From: an uncultured Pelagibacteraceae bacterium
GTDB lineage: Bacteria > Pseudomonadota > Alphaproteobacteria > Pelagibacterales > Pelagibacteraceae
Direction: 5' to 3'
DNA: 54,199 nucleotides
Assembly: GCA_902632935.1 (NCBI GenBank)
Contig: CACPEJ010000005.1
Coordinates: 1-54,199, forward strand
Each line of letters begins with the position of its first letter. The stretch's first letter is position 1. Shown here piece after piece: positions 45,123 to 52,790 of this stretch. Position numbers and translations under genes: made by a program. The notes beneath the pieces are model-generated. The model worked only from the letters and a program-made list of their open reading frames with translations. It did no database searches and was not told where the DNA came from.

Positions 45123-46081
45123 ATCAAACTTAATGTTTTCTTAAGTCTTAATGATTTAAGTGCGGTTAAAATTATTCTTTCAGTATGAAACAAATTATCA
45201 AAATTTTTATTTTGTTTTTTATAAAGGTTTTTTAGATATGTTCTATTTTGAGATAAGTAAATCTTATTTATATGTGAGCTACTTTTGGTAATTTTCTTAA
45301 AAAATCTGTTTTCTTTTATTATCAAAATCTGTTTTTTGTTAAAATTCCAATTTATATTAAAATTTTCACCCGTGATTTCAAATTTTCTTTGATTTTGTTT
45401 TGATGAAAAATCTAGAGTAATATTAGATTTAACTCCATTTTTATGTTTTAAAATTATAAAAACGGAATTTTCAACGCTACTTTTCAAATTCGTTAGTGTA
45501 TCAGTACAGAATACCTTGGAAACTTTTCCAAACAAATTTTGTGCAATATCAATTTCATGTGAACAGGTTAATAGCACTCCTCCACCTAGTTTCTTATTTG
45601 ATGCATATGATTTTCTATAATTTTCCCAAGGATGCCAATTTGGCAAATAGGACTGCCAAATAAAATTGGCATATCTAATTTTTGATTTTTTAATAATTTT
45701 TTTAATTAATAAAATTCTAGGATCAAATCGAAACATGTACCCAGAAAAAATATTAATTTTTTTTTTTTTTATAATTTTAAAGACTTTATCAATATCAGTT
45801 GATTTATGGAATGACGGTTTTTCTATAAAAAAATTTTTTGAAATATCTTGAAATTTTATAAATGTTTTTGAATGTAATGAAGTAGGATTACAGATGCAGA
45901 CTAAATCTACTTTTTTTTTCAAATTTTTGATATTTGTTACTTCATTCTTACTTAAGGGGACTGATTTTTTTCTCCTAAAATAAGTTACATTGCACCCAAG
46001 TCTTTTAAATATTTTTCCATGTCTAGTTCCTATTGAGCCCTTGCCAATTATACAAACTTCTTTTTTTACCACGCTGTCCAC
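45119..46081 (-). CDS. Gfo/Idh/MocA-family sugar oxidoreductase
   Basis: This 320-residue NAD(P)-dependent dehydrogenase has a nucleotide-binding motif, IIGKGSIGTRHGKIF near residue 11, and the family EKPSFH block (87-92) with its key lysine. The C-terminal substrate domain is less conserved. Members oxidise or reduce a ring hydroxyl in sugar nucleotides. A run of 14 A (45757-45770 on the plus strand as T) encodes KKKK after residue 107, the longest homopolymer I saw in any gene here. Overlaps the SDR and carbamoyltransferase genes. Confidence 0.8.
   Translation of the reverse strand: MDSVVKKEVCIIGKGSIGTRHGKIFKRLGCNVTYFRRKKSVPLSKNEVTNIKNLKKKVDLVCICNPTSLHSKTFIKFQDISKNFFIEKPSFHKSTDIDKVFKIIKKKKINIFSGYMFRFDPRILLIKKIIKKSKIRYANFIWQSYLPNWHPWENYRKSYASNKKLGGGVLLTCSHEIDIAQNLFGKVSKVFCTDTLTNLKSSVENSVFIILKHKNGVKSNITLDFSSKQNQRKFEITGENFNINWNFNKKQILIIKENRFFKKITKSSSHINKIYLSQNRTYLKNLYKKQNKNFDNLFHTERIILTALKSLRLKKTLSLI
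45757..45770 (-). repeat. 14-base homopolymeric A tract inside the Gfo/Idh oxidoreductase gene
   Basis: Fourteen consecutive T on the plus strand (A in the coding strand) encode I-K-K-K-K-I. It is the longest such run I found. Tracts of 12 to 13 bases lie inside galE (27381-27392), rfbG (35608-35619), the second NeuB gene (48063-48074), neuB (50716-50728) and the flavoprotein-like gene (53552-53563). All are in frame in this copy. Confidence 0.9.
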
Positions 46082-46842
46082 CCACCATCTATTATAAACT
46101 CTGATCCTGTCATATAAGATGATTCATCTGAGACTAGAAATAAAACTGCTCTTTTATACTCATTTTGTTTAGCCATTCTTTTGAGAGGTGTAAGATTTGA
46201 ATAATTTTTTTTAAATGATTTGGATTGATTTTTGTTTTCAACACCTCCAGGTATCAAAACATTCGCTCTTAATCCTCTATCGCCATAGTGAGTTGCTACA
46301 TATTTTGTGAATCCTATAATACCTGCTTTTGTCGCTGTATAACCAACTGGAGCATTGATACCTGAATTTCCATAAATACTTTTGTTTGGAGAAACCTTTC
46401 CATAAGTAGATGAGGTATTTAAAATGACTGGATTTTTAGATTTTAACATTAATTTTAAGAAATGTTTTGTTATGTAAAACATTGCATTTAGATTAACGTC
46501 TATTGTTTTTTTCCATTCATTTGATGGATAATCATCTAAACTTTTAAAAAAATTATTGTTTGGGTCTAGTTTCTTTGGATTTCCTTTATAATGAGCATGA
46601 TTTACTAAAATATTCAATTTCTTAAATTTTTTTTGAAAATCTTTTTTAAAATTTATAATCTCAAGTTCATTTGTAATATCAATTTTTTTAAAATAATAAT
46701 TTTTACTTTTAAATCTTAGACCAACATAATCTAAGTTTACAACCTGACATCCAGATTTAATTAATATATCGATTGTTTCTTTTCCTATTTGTCCAGAGCC
46801 ACCTACAACTATCGCTACCTTACCTTTTAATTTATATTGCAT
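46066..46842 (-). CDS. Short-chain dehydrogenase/reductase
   Basis: This 258-residue classical SDR has the cofactor motif VGGSGQIGKE (13-22), the structural NHAHYKG variant of NNAG near 81, catalytic Ser near 144 (NTSSTYG), and Tyr168/Lys172 in GYTATKAG, then a C-terminal TGSEFIIDGGW. It is of the KduI/FabG-like group, which often oxidises sugars or activates nonulosonate precursors. It lies between a cytidylyltransferase and the Gfo/Idh enzyme, overlapping both, so the three likely act in sequence. Confidence 0.83.
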   Translation of the reverse strand: MQYKLKGKVAIVVGGSGQIGKETIDILIKSGCQVVNLDYVGLRFKSKNYYFKKIDITNELEIINFKKDFQKKFKKLNILVNHAHYKGNPKKLDPNNNFFKSLDDYPSNEWKKTIDVNLNAMFYITKHFLKLMLKSKNPVILNTSSTYGKVSPNKSIYGNSGINAPVGYTATKAGIIGFTKYVATHYGDRGLRANVLIPGGVENKNQSKSFKKNYSNLTPLKRMAKQNEYKRAVLFLVSDESSYMTGSEFIIDGGWTAW

Positions 46843-47611
46843 AATTTATTTTAGTGTACTTAAGAATATTTTTCCTAAATTTTTTGGAATTATAAATTAA
46901 CTTTTTTTTATTATTAATTTTATCAATGTACTTAAAAGAATTTAAAATTTTAAAAATATTAGATAAATTAACTTTAAGTTTTTTTTCTCTTAGCTTATAG
47001 ACTAACTCGTTAAACATTTTTAAATCCTCGTTATAATCAAGAGTTAATCTGAAATTTTGAATATATTTTTTAGGAAGATTAACTAGATTCAATCTGAATA
47101 TTTCTGGATTATCTAAAAAAAACATTGTCATATATTCAGAATATCTCAGGTCTTTCAAACTTTTATATATTGTTTTTAAAGCTGAGACTTCAATTATTTC
47201 ACCACTGGTACCTACAGCGTAATTTTTAGCAGCAGTAAAATCTGCATTTTTATTTTTATGACTTTTAAGAAGATAATTCATTATTTCGCTAGAAATAAAA
47301 GGACAATCTCCTGTAACTCTAATGATAGTTTTTACATTAAATTTTTTAGCAGCACTTAAGAATCTTAAAATTAGATTATTTGCATCTCCTCTAAAAAATT
47401 TAATCCTATCGCCAAAATTTATTTTTTTTAATGGATTATCTTGTTTTAATTTGGATGTCATTACAATCACATTCTGAATATTTTTTATCTTCAATGAGTT
47501 ATCAACACACCATTTAATACTCGCTTTCTTTTCTATTTCTTTTAATGCTTTGTTCTTTAATCTTTTTGATTTCAATCTCACTGGTATAAATACTGAAATA
47601 TTTTTTTTCAT
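46832..47611 (-). CDS. Cytidylyltransferase of the SpsF / CMP-nonulosonate synthetase type
   Basis: This 259-residue nucleotidyltransferase has FIPVRLKSKRLKNKAL near residue 8, VVMTS near 49, and IIRVTGDCPFISSEIM near 95, the usual CTP- and metal-binding blocks of CMP-sialic acid synthetases and SpsF. It is shorter and more SpsF-like than NeuA. It starts on the last base of the upstream NeuB-like gene. Its likely substrate is the acid made by that synthase. Confidence 0.78.
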   Translation of the reverse strand: MKKNISVFIPVRLKSKRLKNKALKEIEKKASIKWCVDNSLKIKNIQNVIVMTSKLKQDNPLKKINFGDRIKFFRGDANNLILRFLSAAKKFNVKTIIRVTGDCPFISSEIMNYLLKSHKNKNADFTAAKNYAVGTSGEIIEVSALKTIYKSLKDLRYSEYMTMFFLDNPEIFRLNLVNLPKKYIQNFRLTLDYNEDLKMFNELVYKLREKKLKVNLSNIFKILNSFKYIDKINNKKKLIYNSKKFRKNILKYTKINYAI

Positions 47612-48603
47612 TAATAATTAAGATTTGATTTATGCAAAATGTCGTTTTTTTTGATAAATCTTTTGGAAAATATTTTTTTTTTTGTATTAAAAAAGCTTCT
47701 ACGAAGCCCATTTTTTTTTGATGTCCTTAAATAAACAATATCCGATAAATTTATTTGTTTATTTTTTCTTATAGCTTTATTTGAAAAAGCAAATTTGTGC
47801 ATTTTTTGAGAATATTTATTCTCAATAATTTCGTTTCCTAATAAATTTGAATTACTGAGACGATTATATTTTTTAATTATTTTTACAAACTTAGAAAAAT
47901 CACCCAGTTCTAAAGAGGATATATAATCAGGTGGTTTTTTTGAAATATTTCTACATATATGTTTTTCAAAATATTGAATTTTTTTTTCTAAAATTATAGG
48001 CAATAAACTTAAAAAATCATCTGACAATCCGTATATAGAGTGATCAGAGTAACCATAATTAATTTTTTTTTTTTGAAATATATCAAATAAATTTAGCCTT
48101 AAATCTTTTGGATTAGAAGGAAAACCTTGAAATCCGTATAATATAATAAGCTTTTTCTTAAATTCTTTTGTAAAATATTTTGTTACAATTCTATCAATAA
48201 ATTCTTTTTCATAGCCAGAGATATTCAAGAAAATTTTTCTAAAATTTTTGACTGCATCTTTAATAATATCAAAATTATCAAGTTCTGAAGTTGAGATTTT
48301 TAAATAAACGTCTTTTTTAAATTTTTTACTAAACTTGTAGCTCTCAAAATCAAATACTTCCAAGATGATTTTAGTTTTTTTTTTAAATTTATTTATTATT
48401 TTTGTCCAATTACTATAACTTATTTCTATTTTTTTAAATTTTTTATAATCCTTTTCGTTCTTATTTAATAAATTTGCTGCTTTGAATATTTGGTATTTTA
48501 TGTAATCAGATTTAGATCTAAAATGATCATAAGTCAAATCTTCAAGGACTTTGATGTTCCCGTTATGTGTTGATGCTATTTCCGTAATAATTTTTACTGC
48601 CAT
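47611..48603 (-). CDS. Divergent NeuB-family synthase (second copy)
   Basis: This 330-residue protein of the NeuB/SpsE family is predicted to condense PEP with an amino sugar into a nonulosonic acid. It keeps EIASTHNGN (8-16), KYQIFKA (36-42), the metal histidines in YSDHS (185-189) and EKHICRN (213-219), and a C-terminal SAF-like stretch. It departs from the first copy at the PEP-binding blocks: YLKISTSE for FKIASAD, NISGYE for ISTGAS, and YGFQGFPS for the HCxxNYP block. That marks a separate subfamily, likely with another substrate. A 12-base A tract (48063-48074) encodes its KKK run. Confidence 0.75.
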   Translation of the reverse strand: MAVKIITEIASTHNGNIKVLEDLTYDHFRSKSDYIKYQIFKAANLLNKNEKDYKKFKKIEISYSNWTKIINKFKKKTKIILEVFDFESYKFSKKFKKDVYLKISTSELDNFDIIKDAVKNFRKIFLNISGYEKEFIDRIVTKYFTKEFKKKLIILYGFQGFPSNPKDLRLNLFDIFQKKKINYGYSDHSIYGLSDDFLSLLPIILEKKIQYFEKHICRNISKKPPDYISSLELGDFSKFVKIIKKYNRLSNSNLLGNEIIENKYSQKMHKFAFSNKAIRKNKQINLSDIVYLRTSKKNGLRRSFFNTKKKIFSKRFIKKNDILHKSNLNY

Positions 48604-48623
48604 ATTTAAAAATATATCTTTAT

Positions 48624-49973
48624 CTAATTATTCCACTTATACACATCTTTAAATGTACATTTTGAACAAATTGACAGATCACCACCTTGGTTGTTTAAAT
48701 GTTTAACTCTTACTTTGTCAATTTCTGATCCTAACCAAATTTCTTTTAAGCTATTCAATTTTTTTTTAGGTTTATTATGTTCAGCAGATAATTTTGCATC
48801 TTTTAGTAATTCAAACCCTTTTTTTTTATTTCTTATTTTATGAACAACCTCTTTATAATCAGATGAGTTATTAAATGCTTTTTCATCTGTATACCCAACT
48901 GGATGTGATGCGCCCCAATCATAGCAACACATTGCTACTTTGCCTTCATAAGTAACTAAAAGTCTTTGAAATGGCTGTTTACAAGGCTCCCGACCTGTTG
49001 CAAATTTTATATTACCTTCAATATCTTTCATGTATGGAGTATTTTCAGGAAAATTGTTCTCTTTTAAAATATTTTTATACTTACTTTTTTCATCTTCATT
49101 TAAGTCTTTTATATCACCACCTCTTTCAGTATATTGATTAACCGTGACATTATCTACTATGCCTCTAAAATTGTTAAAAAATTCATCTACTTCATTCGTT
49201 GTATCTTTTGTTAAAATCATTTGTATCTTTGTAAAAGGGAATTTAGATCCTAAATCTGATCGTATTCTGTGAAAATTTTTGATATTTTTATAAACTTTCT
49301 CAAATGAATTTTGATGAAATCTTCCGGGCCTCATTTTTTCATATGTTTTTTTAGTTCCACCATCAAAAGAATAGATCATTAAATCTAGGCCTGAATCTAT
49401 CAACTTTTTTGAATTTGTTTCTGTTAGATTTGTTGCATTGGTATTTATTATAGTTTCTAAAATACCCTTTTTTTTTGCGTAATTGATATAGTCGTAAATT
49501 TTTGGATTTAACAAAGGTTCACCTCTCCAATTAAATTTCATACTTGGAACTCCCATTTCTCCTGCTTGGTCTATTAAATTTAAACAAAGTTTTTCATTTA
49601 TAATTTTATCTGGCGTAACAATAAACTCTCTGTAACAAAATGGACAAGCTAAATCACAAATGGAAGCAACTTCTACATCAACACATAAAGGTATAATTTT
49701 TTCATTAGCCATTTGAGTTCCTAGGAATTTTTTTTCGATACAGCTCTTAGGCTGTAGATTCCAATTTTCTCTATATCTTTTAAATTTTATTTTAAAGTCA
49801 TCTAGCAAATTTGGATTCTTATTTTTTTCAGACTCAATTTTATATGAAAGATTATGCTTCATATTCAAAATCATATACTCATCTTTATCTATATTTTTTT
49901 TACTATTATTCAGGTAAACTGAGCCTTTAAGAACTTCATTATCCTTTATGTTAAAATTTTTAAATTTACTCAT
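48624..49973 (-). CDS. Radical SAM / SPASM domain protein
   Basis: This 449-residue enzyme carries the radical-SAM iron-sulfur motif as Cys106-x3-Cys110-x2-Cys113 (CDLACPFC), followed by the SAM-binding block FNWRGEPLLNP (148-158). A SPASM-type C-terminal region has Cys331, Cys349-Cys350 and Cys436-x2-Cys439, able to hold extra clusters. An N-terminal segment of about 90 residues is not part of the radical-SAM core. It starts inside the stop codon of the NeuB gene, so the two are translated together. A C-H chemistry step on a sugar (dehydration, epimerisation or deoxygenation) is likely; no peptide substrate gene is seen. Confidence 0.85.
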   Translation of the reverse strand: MSKFKNFNIKDNEVLKGSVYLNNSKKNIDKDEYMILNMKHNLSYKIESEKNKNPNLLDDFKIKFKRYRENWNLQPKSCIEKKFLGTQMANEKIIPLCVDVEVASICDLACPFCYREFIVTPDKIINEKLCLNLIDQAGEMGVPSMKFNWRGEPLLNPKIYDYINYAKKKGILETIINTNATNLTETNSKKLIDSGLDLMIYSFDGGTKKTYEKMRPGRFHQNSFEKVYKNIKNFHRIRSDLGSKFPFTKIQMILTKDTTNEVDEFFNNFRGIVDNVTVNQYTERGGDIKDLNEDEKSKYKNILKENNFPENTPYMKDIEGNIKFATGREPCKQPFQRLLVTYEGKVAMCCYDWGASHPVGYTDEKAFNNSSDYKEVVHKIRNKKKGFELLKDAKLSAEHNKPKKKLNSLKEIWLGSEIDKVRVKHLNNQGGDLSICSKCTFKDVYKWNN

Positions 49974-51019
49974 TAGTAAACGTCACTCCACTTCAATATG
50001 TAATCGGTATTTAATTCTCTTTTTACCCTCTTCCCAATAATTTTATACCAGTTATCAGCTGTTATACCTGTTCCGGGTCTTTTAGTAATTATATAATTGG
50101 AGTTAATTTTTTGTCCTCTAGAAATCTTTTTTTGTAATACAATGCTTCTTCTTGCATTTTTTCGAGAGATTTTTTCAGATTTTATTGGCTTTTTTTCAAG
50201 TTTTCCCATCAATGTCTTTACTTTTTTTTTTATCTTAGAAAAAACTTTTAAGTCTTCAAAATCCATAGAGTGATAATGATCATTACCTTTTTTTTTCTTA
50301 TTGTCTGTGAAATGTTTTTCAATAACTTTGGCACCAAATAAATATGCGGTTAACAAATTAGTCATATTTTTATCAGGCAGTGTATGATCTGAATAACCAA
50401 TTATATTTTTAGGAAATTTTTTTTTTAAATCTTTTATCATGTTTAAATTGGCATCAATATCCTTTGTTGGATAATTCAAAATGCAGTGCATAATTATAAT
50501 TTCCTTGCAACCATTTTTTTTTAAAAAATTAACTGCATATTTAATTTCTTTGATATTTGAAGCTCCTGTGCTGATAATTACTGGTTTTCTTTTATTTGCT
50601 ATTTTTTTTATGAGAGGTAAATTATTAATGTCTGCTGATGCGATTTTAAAGTATTTCAAAAAAGGATTTAAAAAATCAACCGATTTTTCATCGAAGGGTG
50701 TTGAGGAAAAATCAATTTTTTTTTTTTTGCAGAAGTCATATAATTTTTTGTAATGTTCTTTGTTAAATTTATCAAATTTTTTGAACAACTTAAATTGACT
50801 TTTAGTTTTTTCTTTTTTTGTATCCCAATATGCTGGGCTCTTTTTTGCAGCTAATGTTTCTGCTTTGTAGGTCTGAAATTTAACAGCGTCTGCACCTCCT
50901 TTTACTGCTTCAATAATTAATCTTTTCGCTTTCTTTAAGGAACCTTCGTGATTTACTCCTATTTCAGCAATCACATAAGGAAATGAATTCTCATTTTTTT
51001 TTGTAAAAAATTTATCCAT
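49973..51019 (-). CDS. neuB: N-acetylneuraminate synthase family protein (nonulosonic acid synthase)
   Basis: This 348-residue synthase condenses phosphoenolpyruvate with an N-acyl-mannosamine-type sugar. The TIM-barrel motifs are canonical: EIGVNHEGS (19-27), KFQTYK (47-52), FKIASADINN (124-133), STGAS (150-154), MHCILNYP (177-184), metal histidines in YSDHT (209-213) and EKHFT (234-238). The C-terminal SAF/antifreeze-like domain has RRSIV (290-294) and KRPGTGI (313-319). The product may be sialic, legionaminic or pseudaminic acid; sequence reading cannot decide. A 13-base A tract lies at 50716-50728. It overlaps the GT2 gene by 8 bp. Confidence 0.92.
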   Translation of the reverse strand: MDKFFTKKNENSFPYVIAEIGVNHEGSLKKAKRLIIEAVKGGADAVKFQTYKAETLAAKKSPAYWDTKKEKTKSQFKLFKKFDKFNKEHYKKLYDFCKKKKIDFSSTPFDEKSVDFLNPFLKYFKIASADINNLPLIKKIANKRKPVIISTGASNIKEIKYAVNFLKKNGCKEIIIMHCILNYPTKDIDANLNMIKDLKKKFPKNIIGYSDHTLPDKNMTNLLTAYLFGAKVIEKHFTDNKKKKGNDHYHSMDFEDLKVFSKIKKKVKTLMGKLEKKPIKSEKISRKNARRSIVLQKKISRGQKINSNYIITKRPGTGITADNWYKIIGKRVKRELNTDYILKWSDVY

Positions 51020-51674
51020 TTAATCCATATTTTTTTTTCATTTTATTCGCGTATTTTGTCATAATTTTTTTTTTGCTAGTAAGATTATTGCCATGTCTTC
51101 TATACCTATATAACGGAACAGGAATTCTTGTAACTTTATATTTCTTTTTAAATCTGTGTATTAATTCTTCTTCCTCGCGAGCTAGAAATTTTTTGTCATA
51201 TAATCCAATTTCAATTAAGTGAGTGTATTTAAACATTATTCCACACCCTATTGGTTTTCTTTCGCAGTTCTCAGTTGAAAGGACTTTTTGTTTGTTATTC
51301 ACTATTTGATAATCACAAGCAACAGCATCCAAATTTACATTTAAATTTAGATGATAAAATAAAAAACCTAAAAATTGTGGATGGACCCAATCATCAGCAT
51401 CAACTCTAACTATATACTGACCCCTTGCTTTTTTAATTCCTTTATTTAGGCTTCCGGGTAGACCTATATTCACTTTATTTTTGATATAAATGATATCACC
51501 CATAAATTGTTTTAAAGCTTCATGTGTCATATCAGTGCTTCCATCATTAATTAAGATTATTTCATAACTATCGTTATCAAGAGATTGATTGATTAAAGAT
51601 CTGATGCATCTTCCAATATATAACTCAGCATTTTTTGCAGCAATTATTACAGATATTTGAATTGCTTTACTCAT
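51012..51674 (-). CDS. Family 2 glycosyltransferase
   Basis: This 220-residue GT2 has ISVIIAAKNAELYIGRCIRSL at the start, ILINDGSTD near residue 40, and the metal-binding VRVDADDWVHPQF near 92. It is compact, about the size of a single catalytic domain, without a membrane helix. It directly follows the MarR-type regulator (4 bp gap) and precedes neuB, so it is the first structural gene of the regulated operon. Donor unknown. Confidence 0.87.
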   Translation of the reverse strand: MSKAIQISVIIAAKNAELYIGRCIRSLINQSLDNDSYEIILINDGSTDMTHEALKQFMGDIIYIKNKVNIGLPGSLNKGIKKARGQYIVRVDADDWVHPQFLGFLFYHLNLNVNLDAVACDYQIVNNKQKVLSTENCERKPIGCGIMFKYTHLIEIGLYDKKFLAREEEELIHRFKKKYKVTRIPVPLYRYRRHGNNLTSKKKIMTKYANKMKKKYGLNG

Positions 51675-51678
51675 TTTT

Positions 51679-51981
51679 TTATTTATTTAATTCTTTTTTT
51701 AATTCTTCGTACTCTTTCATTTTTCTCATCATAAAATTAAATGTAAGTGATGCCTTTTTTTTGATACCTTTTGGAGTTAGAATATAAGCATAAACAATTT
51801 TGTTTGGATTTTTTTTAAAATTATTTATTTTAACTAACCCTTTTTGTTTCAAAGCCTTTATACAATAATTCAACTTTCCTAGGCTAAACCCTAATTCTTT
51901 AGCTAATTTTCTTTGTGATGAATTTGGATTGTTTTGAATTCCTCTTAATACTTTAAAATTGTTTTCATTATTTTTATCCAT
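51679..51981 (-). CDS. MarR-family EPS-associated transcriptional regulator
   Basis: This 100-residue winged-helix protein matches, by recall, the small EPS-associated MarR family: NPNSSQRKLAKELGFSLGKL (recognition helix region, residues 17-36), NYCIKALKQKGLVKINNFKK, and AYILTPKGIKKKASLTFNF, which together are diagnostic. It likely acts as a dimer that binds a palindrome. The start ATG (51981) is only about 9 bp from a predicted -10 box, so the mRNA may be leaderless. A palindrome lies inside that promoter and another further upstream (listed separately), which points to autoregulation. It opens the leftward run that includes neuB, the radical SAM gene and others. Confidence 0.88.
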   Translation of the reverse strand: MDKNNENNFKVLRGIQNNPNSSQRKLAKELGFSLGKLNYCIKALKQKGLVKINNFKKNPNKIVYAYILTPKGIKKKASLTFNFMMRKMKEYEELKKELNK

Positions 51982-51989
51982 AAAATAGT

Positions 51990-52018
51990 TTTATATAGTT
52001 CACTAATTGAACAGTAAA
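51990..52018 (-). promoter_or_regulatory. Promoter of the MarR-led operon with embedded operator palindrome
   Basis: Minus-strand TTTACT (52018-52013) and TATAAA (51995-51990) are exactly 17 bp apart. The spacer holds the palindrome GTTCA-5 bp-TGAAC (51998-52012), which fills almost all of it. The predicted start, near 51983, sits at the MarR ATG (51981), so the message may lack a leader. A protein bound to the palindrome would compete directly with RNA polymerase. Confidence 0.6.
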
Positions 52019-52037
52019 GGATTAATTTAAGGATTTT

Positions 52038-52054
52038 TGTTCAATTTTTGAACA
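52038..52054. promoter_or_regulatory. Upstream palindrome, probable second MarR operator
   Basis: TGTTCAA-TTT-TTGAACA is a perfect 7-bp inverted repeat with a 3-bp spacer. It shares the GTTCA/TGAAC half-site with the promoter palindrome, and the two centres (52005 and 52046) are 41 bp apart, close to four helical turns. That puts both on the same DNA face, as for cooperative dimers. The remaining gap 52055-52084 shows nothing else. Confidence 0.6.
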
Positions 52055-52084
52055 TTCGAGAGAACTTTGAAGGTAAAAAAATTA

Positions 52085-52786
52085 TCAATATTTTTTTAAT
52101 GCCTCTATTATATTAAAAACGAAATTGTCTTTGCCTTCTTTATAAGATTTTATTAATGTTTCATTGTAAATTAGTGAGAATTTATATTTTTTTAATAAAT
52201 TAATATACTCAGACATATACAAAAACCTCATTGGCATTACAGCATTACTGTAAATTTGATTTTTAGCTAATATTTTACTTATAGTATTTTTATCAATTAG
52301 TTTCTTATATTTAGAGCTAAACATTAGTGATCTTTTTGAAGGAAAATATGAAAAAAAAATTCCTCCTTTTTTTAATTTACTTGAAACTTTTTGAAGAAAA
52401 AGATCTCCTTCATTTTGATTTAAATGACATGATGAAAATACATCTATAATTACATCAAAATAATCATTGCGATAGTTAAGATTAATCATATCTGAAACCT
52501 GAAGATTTGCTTTTAATTTTTTACTTTTAAGATTTTTTTTTGCTAATTGAATTGATGTGAGAGAAATATCAAGACCATATGTTTTAAAACCTTCAAATGC
52601 TAACATCCATAAATTACCTCCTGGTCCGCATCCAACTTCAAGAATCCTAATTTTTTGTTTTTTTGATCTTTTTAAATTTCCAAATCTTCTTCCTATAAAT
52701 CTGCATAATTCTTCATTTGGATATTTTCTCTGGTAATTTTCACCATGTCTTTTGTATCCAAGCTCATATTTTTTTGAAATTTTCAT
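52085..52786 (-). CDS. SAM-dependent methyltransferase (class I)
   Basis: This 233-residue protein has the SAM motif ILEVGCGPGGNLWML near residue 44, acidic motif II (YGLDISLTSIQLAKK), and motif IV near IIDVFSSCHL. It is a typical small class I methyltransferase, probably for a sugar or lipid. It ends just before the operator region of the MarR gene, so it belongs to the upstream transcription unit, 4 bp after the oxidoreductase gene. Confidence 0.78.
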   Translation of the reverse strand: MKISKKYELGYKRHGENYQRKYPNEELCRFIGRRFGNLKRSKKQKIRILEVGCGPGGNLWMLAFEGFKTYGLDISLTSIQLAKKNLKSKKLKANLQVSDMINLNYRNDYFDVIIDVFSSCHLNQNEGDLFLQKVSSKLKKGGIFFSYFPSKRSLMFSSKYKKLIDKNTISKILAKNQIYSNAVMPMRFLYMSEYINLLKKYKFSLIYNETLIKSYKEGKDNFVFNIIEALKKY

Positions 52787-52790
52787 AAAT

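Noticed and set aside
47514..47711. A 65-residue leftward frame spanning the junction of the second NeuB gene and the SpsF-like gene
   Set aside because: It overlaps two well-supported genes in a third frame and has no recognisable features.
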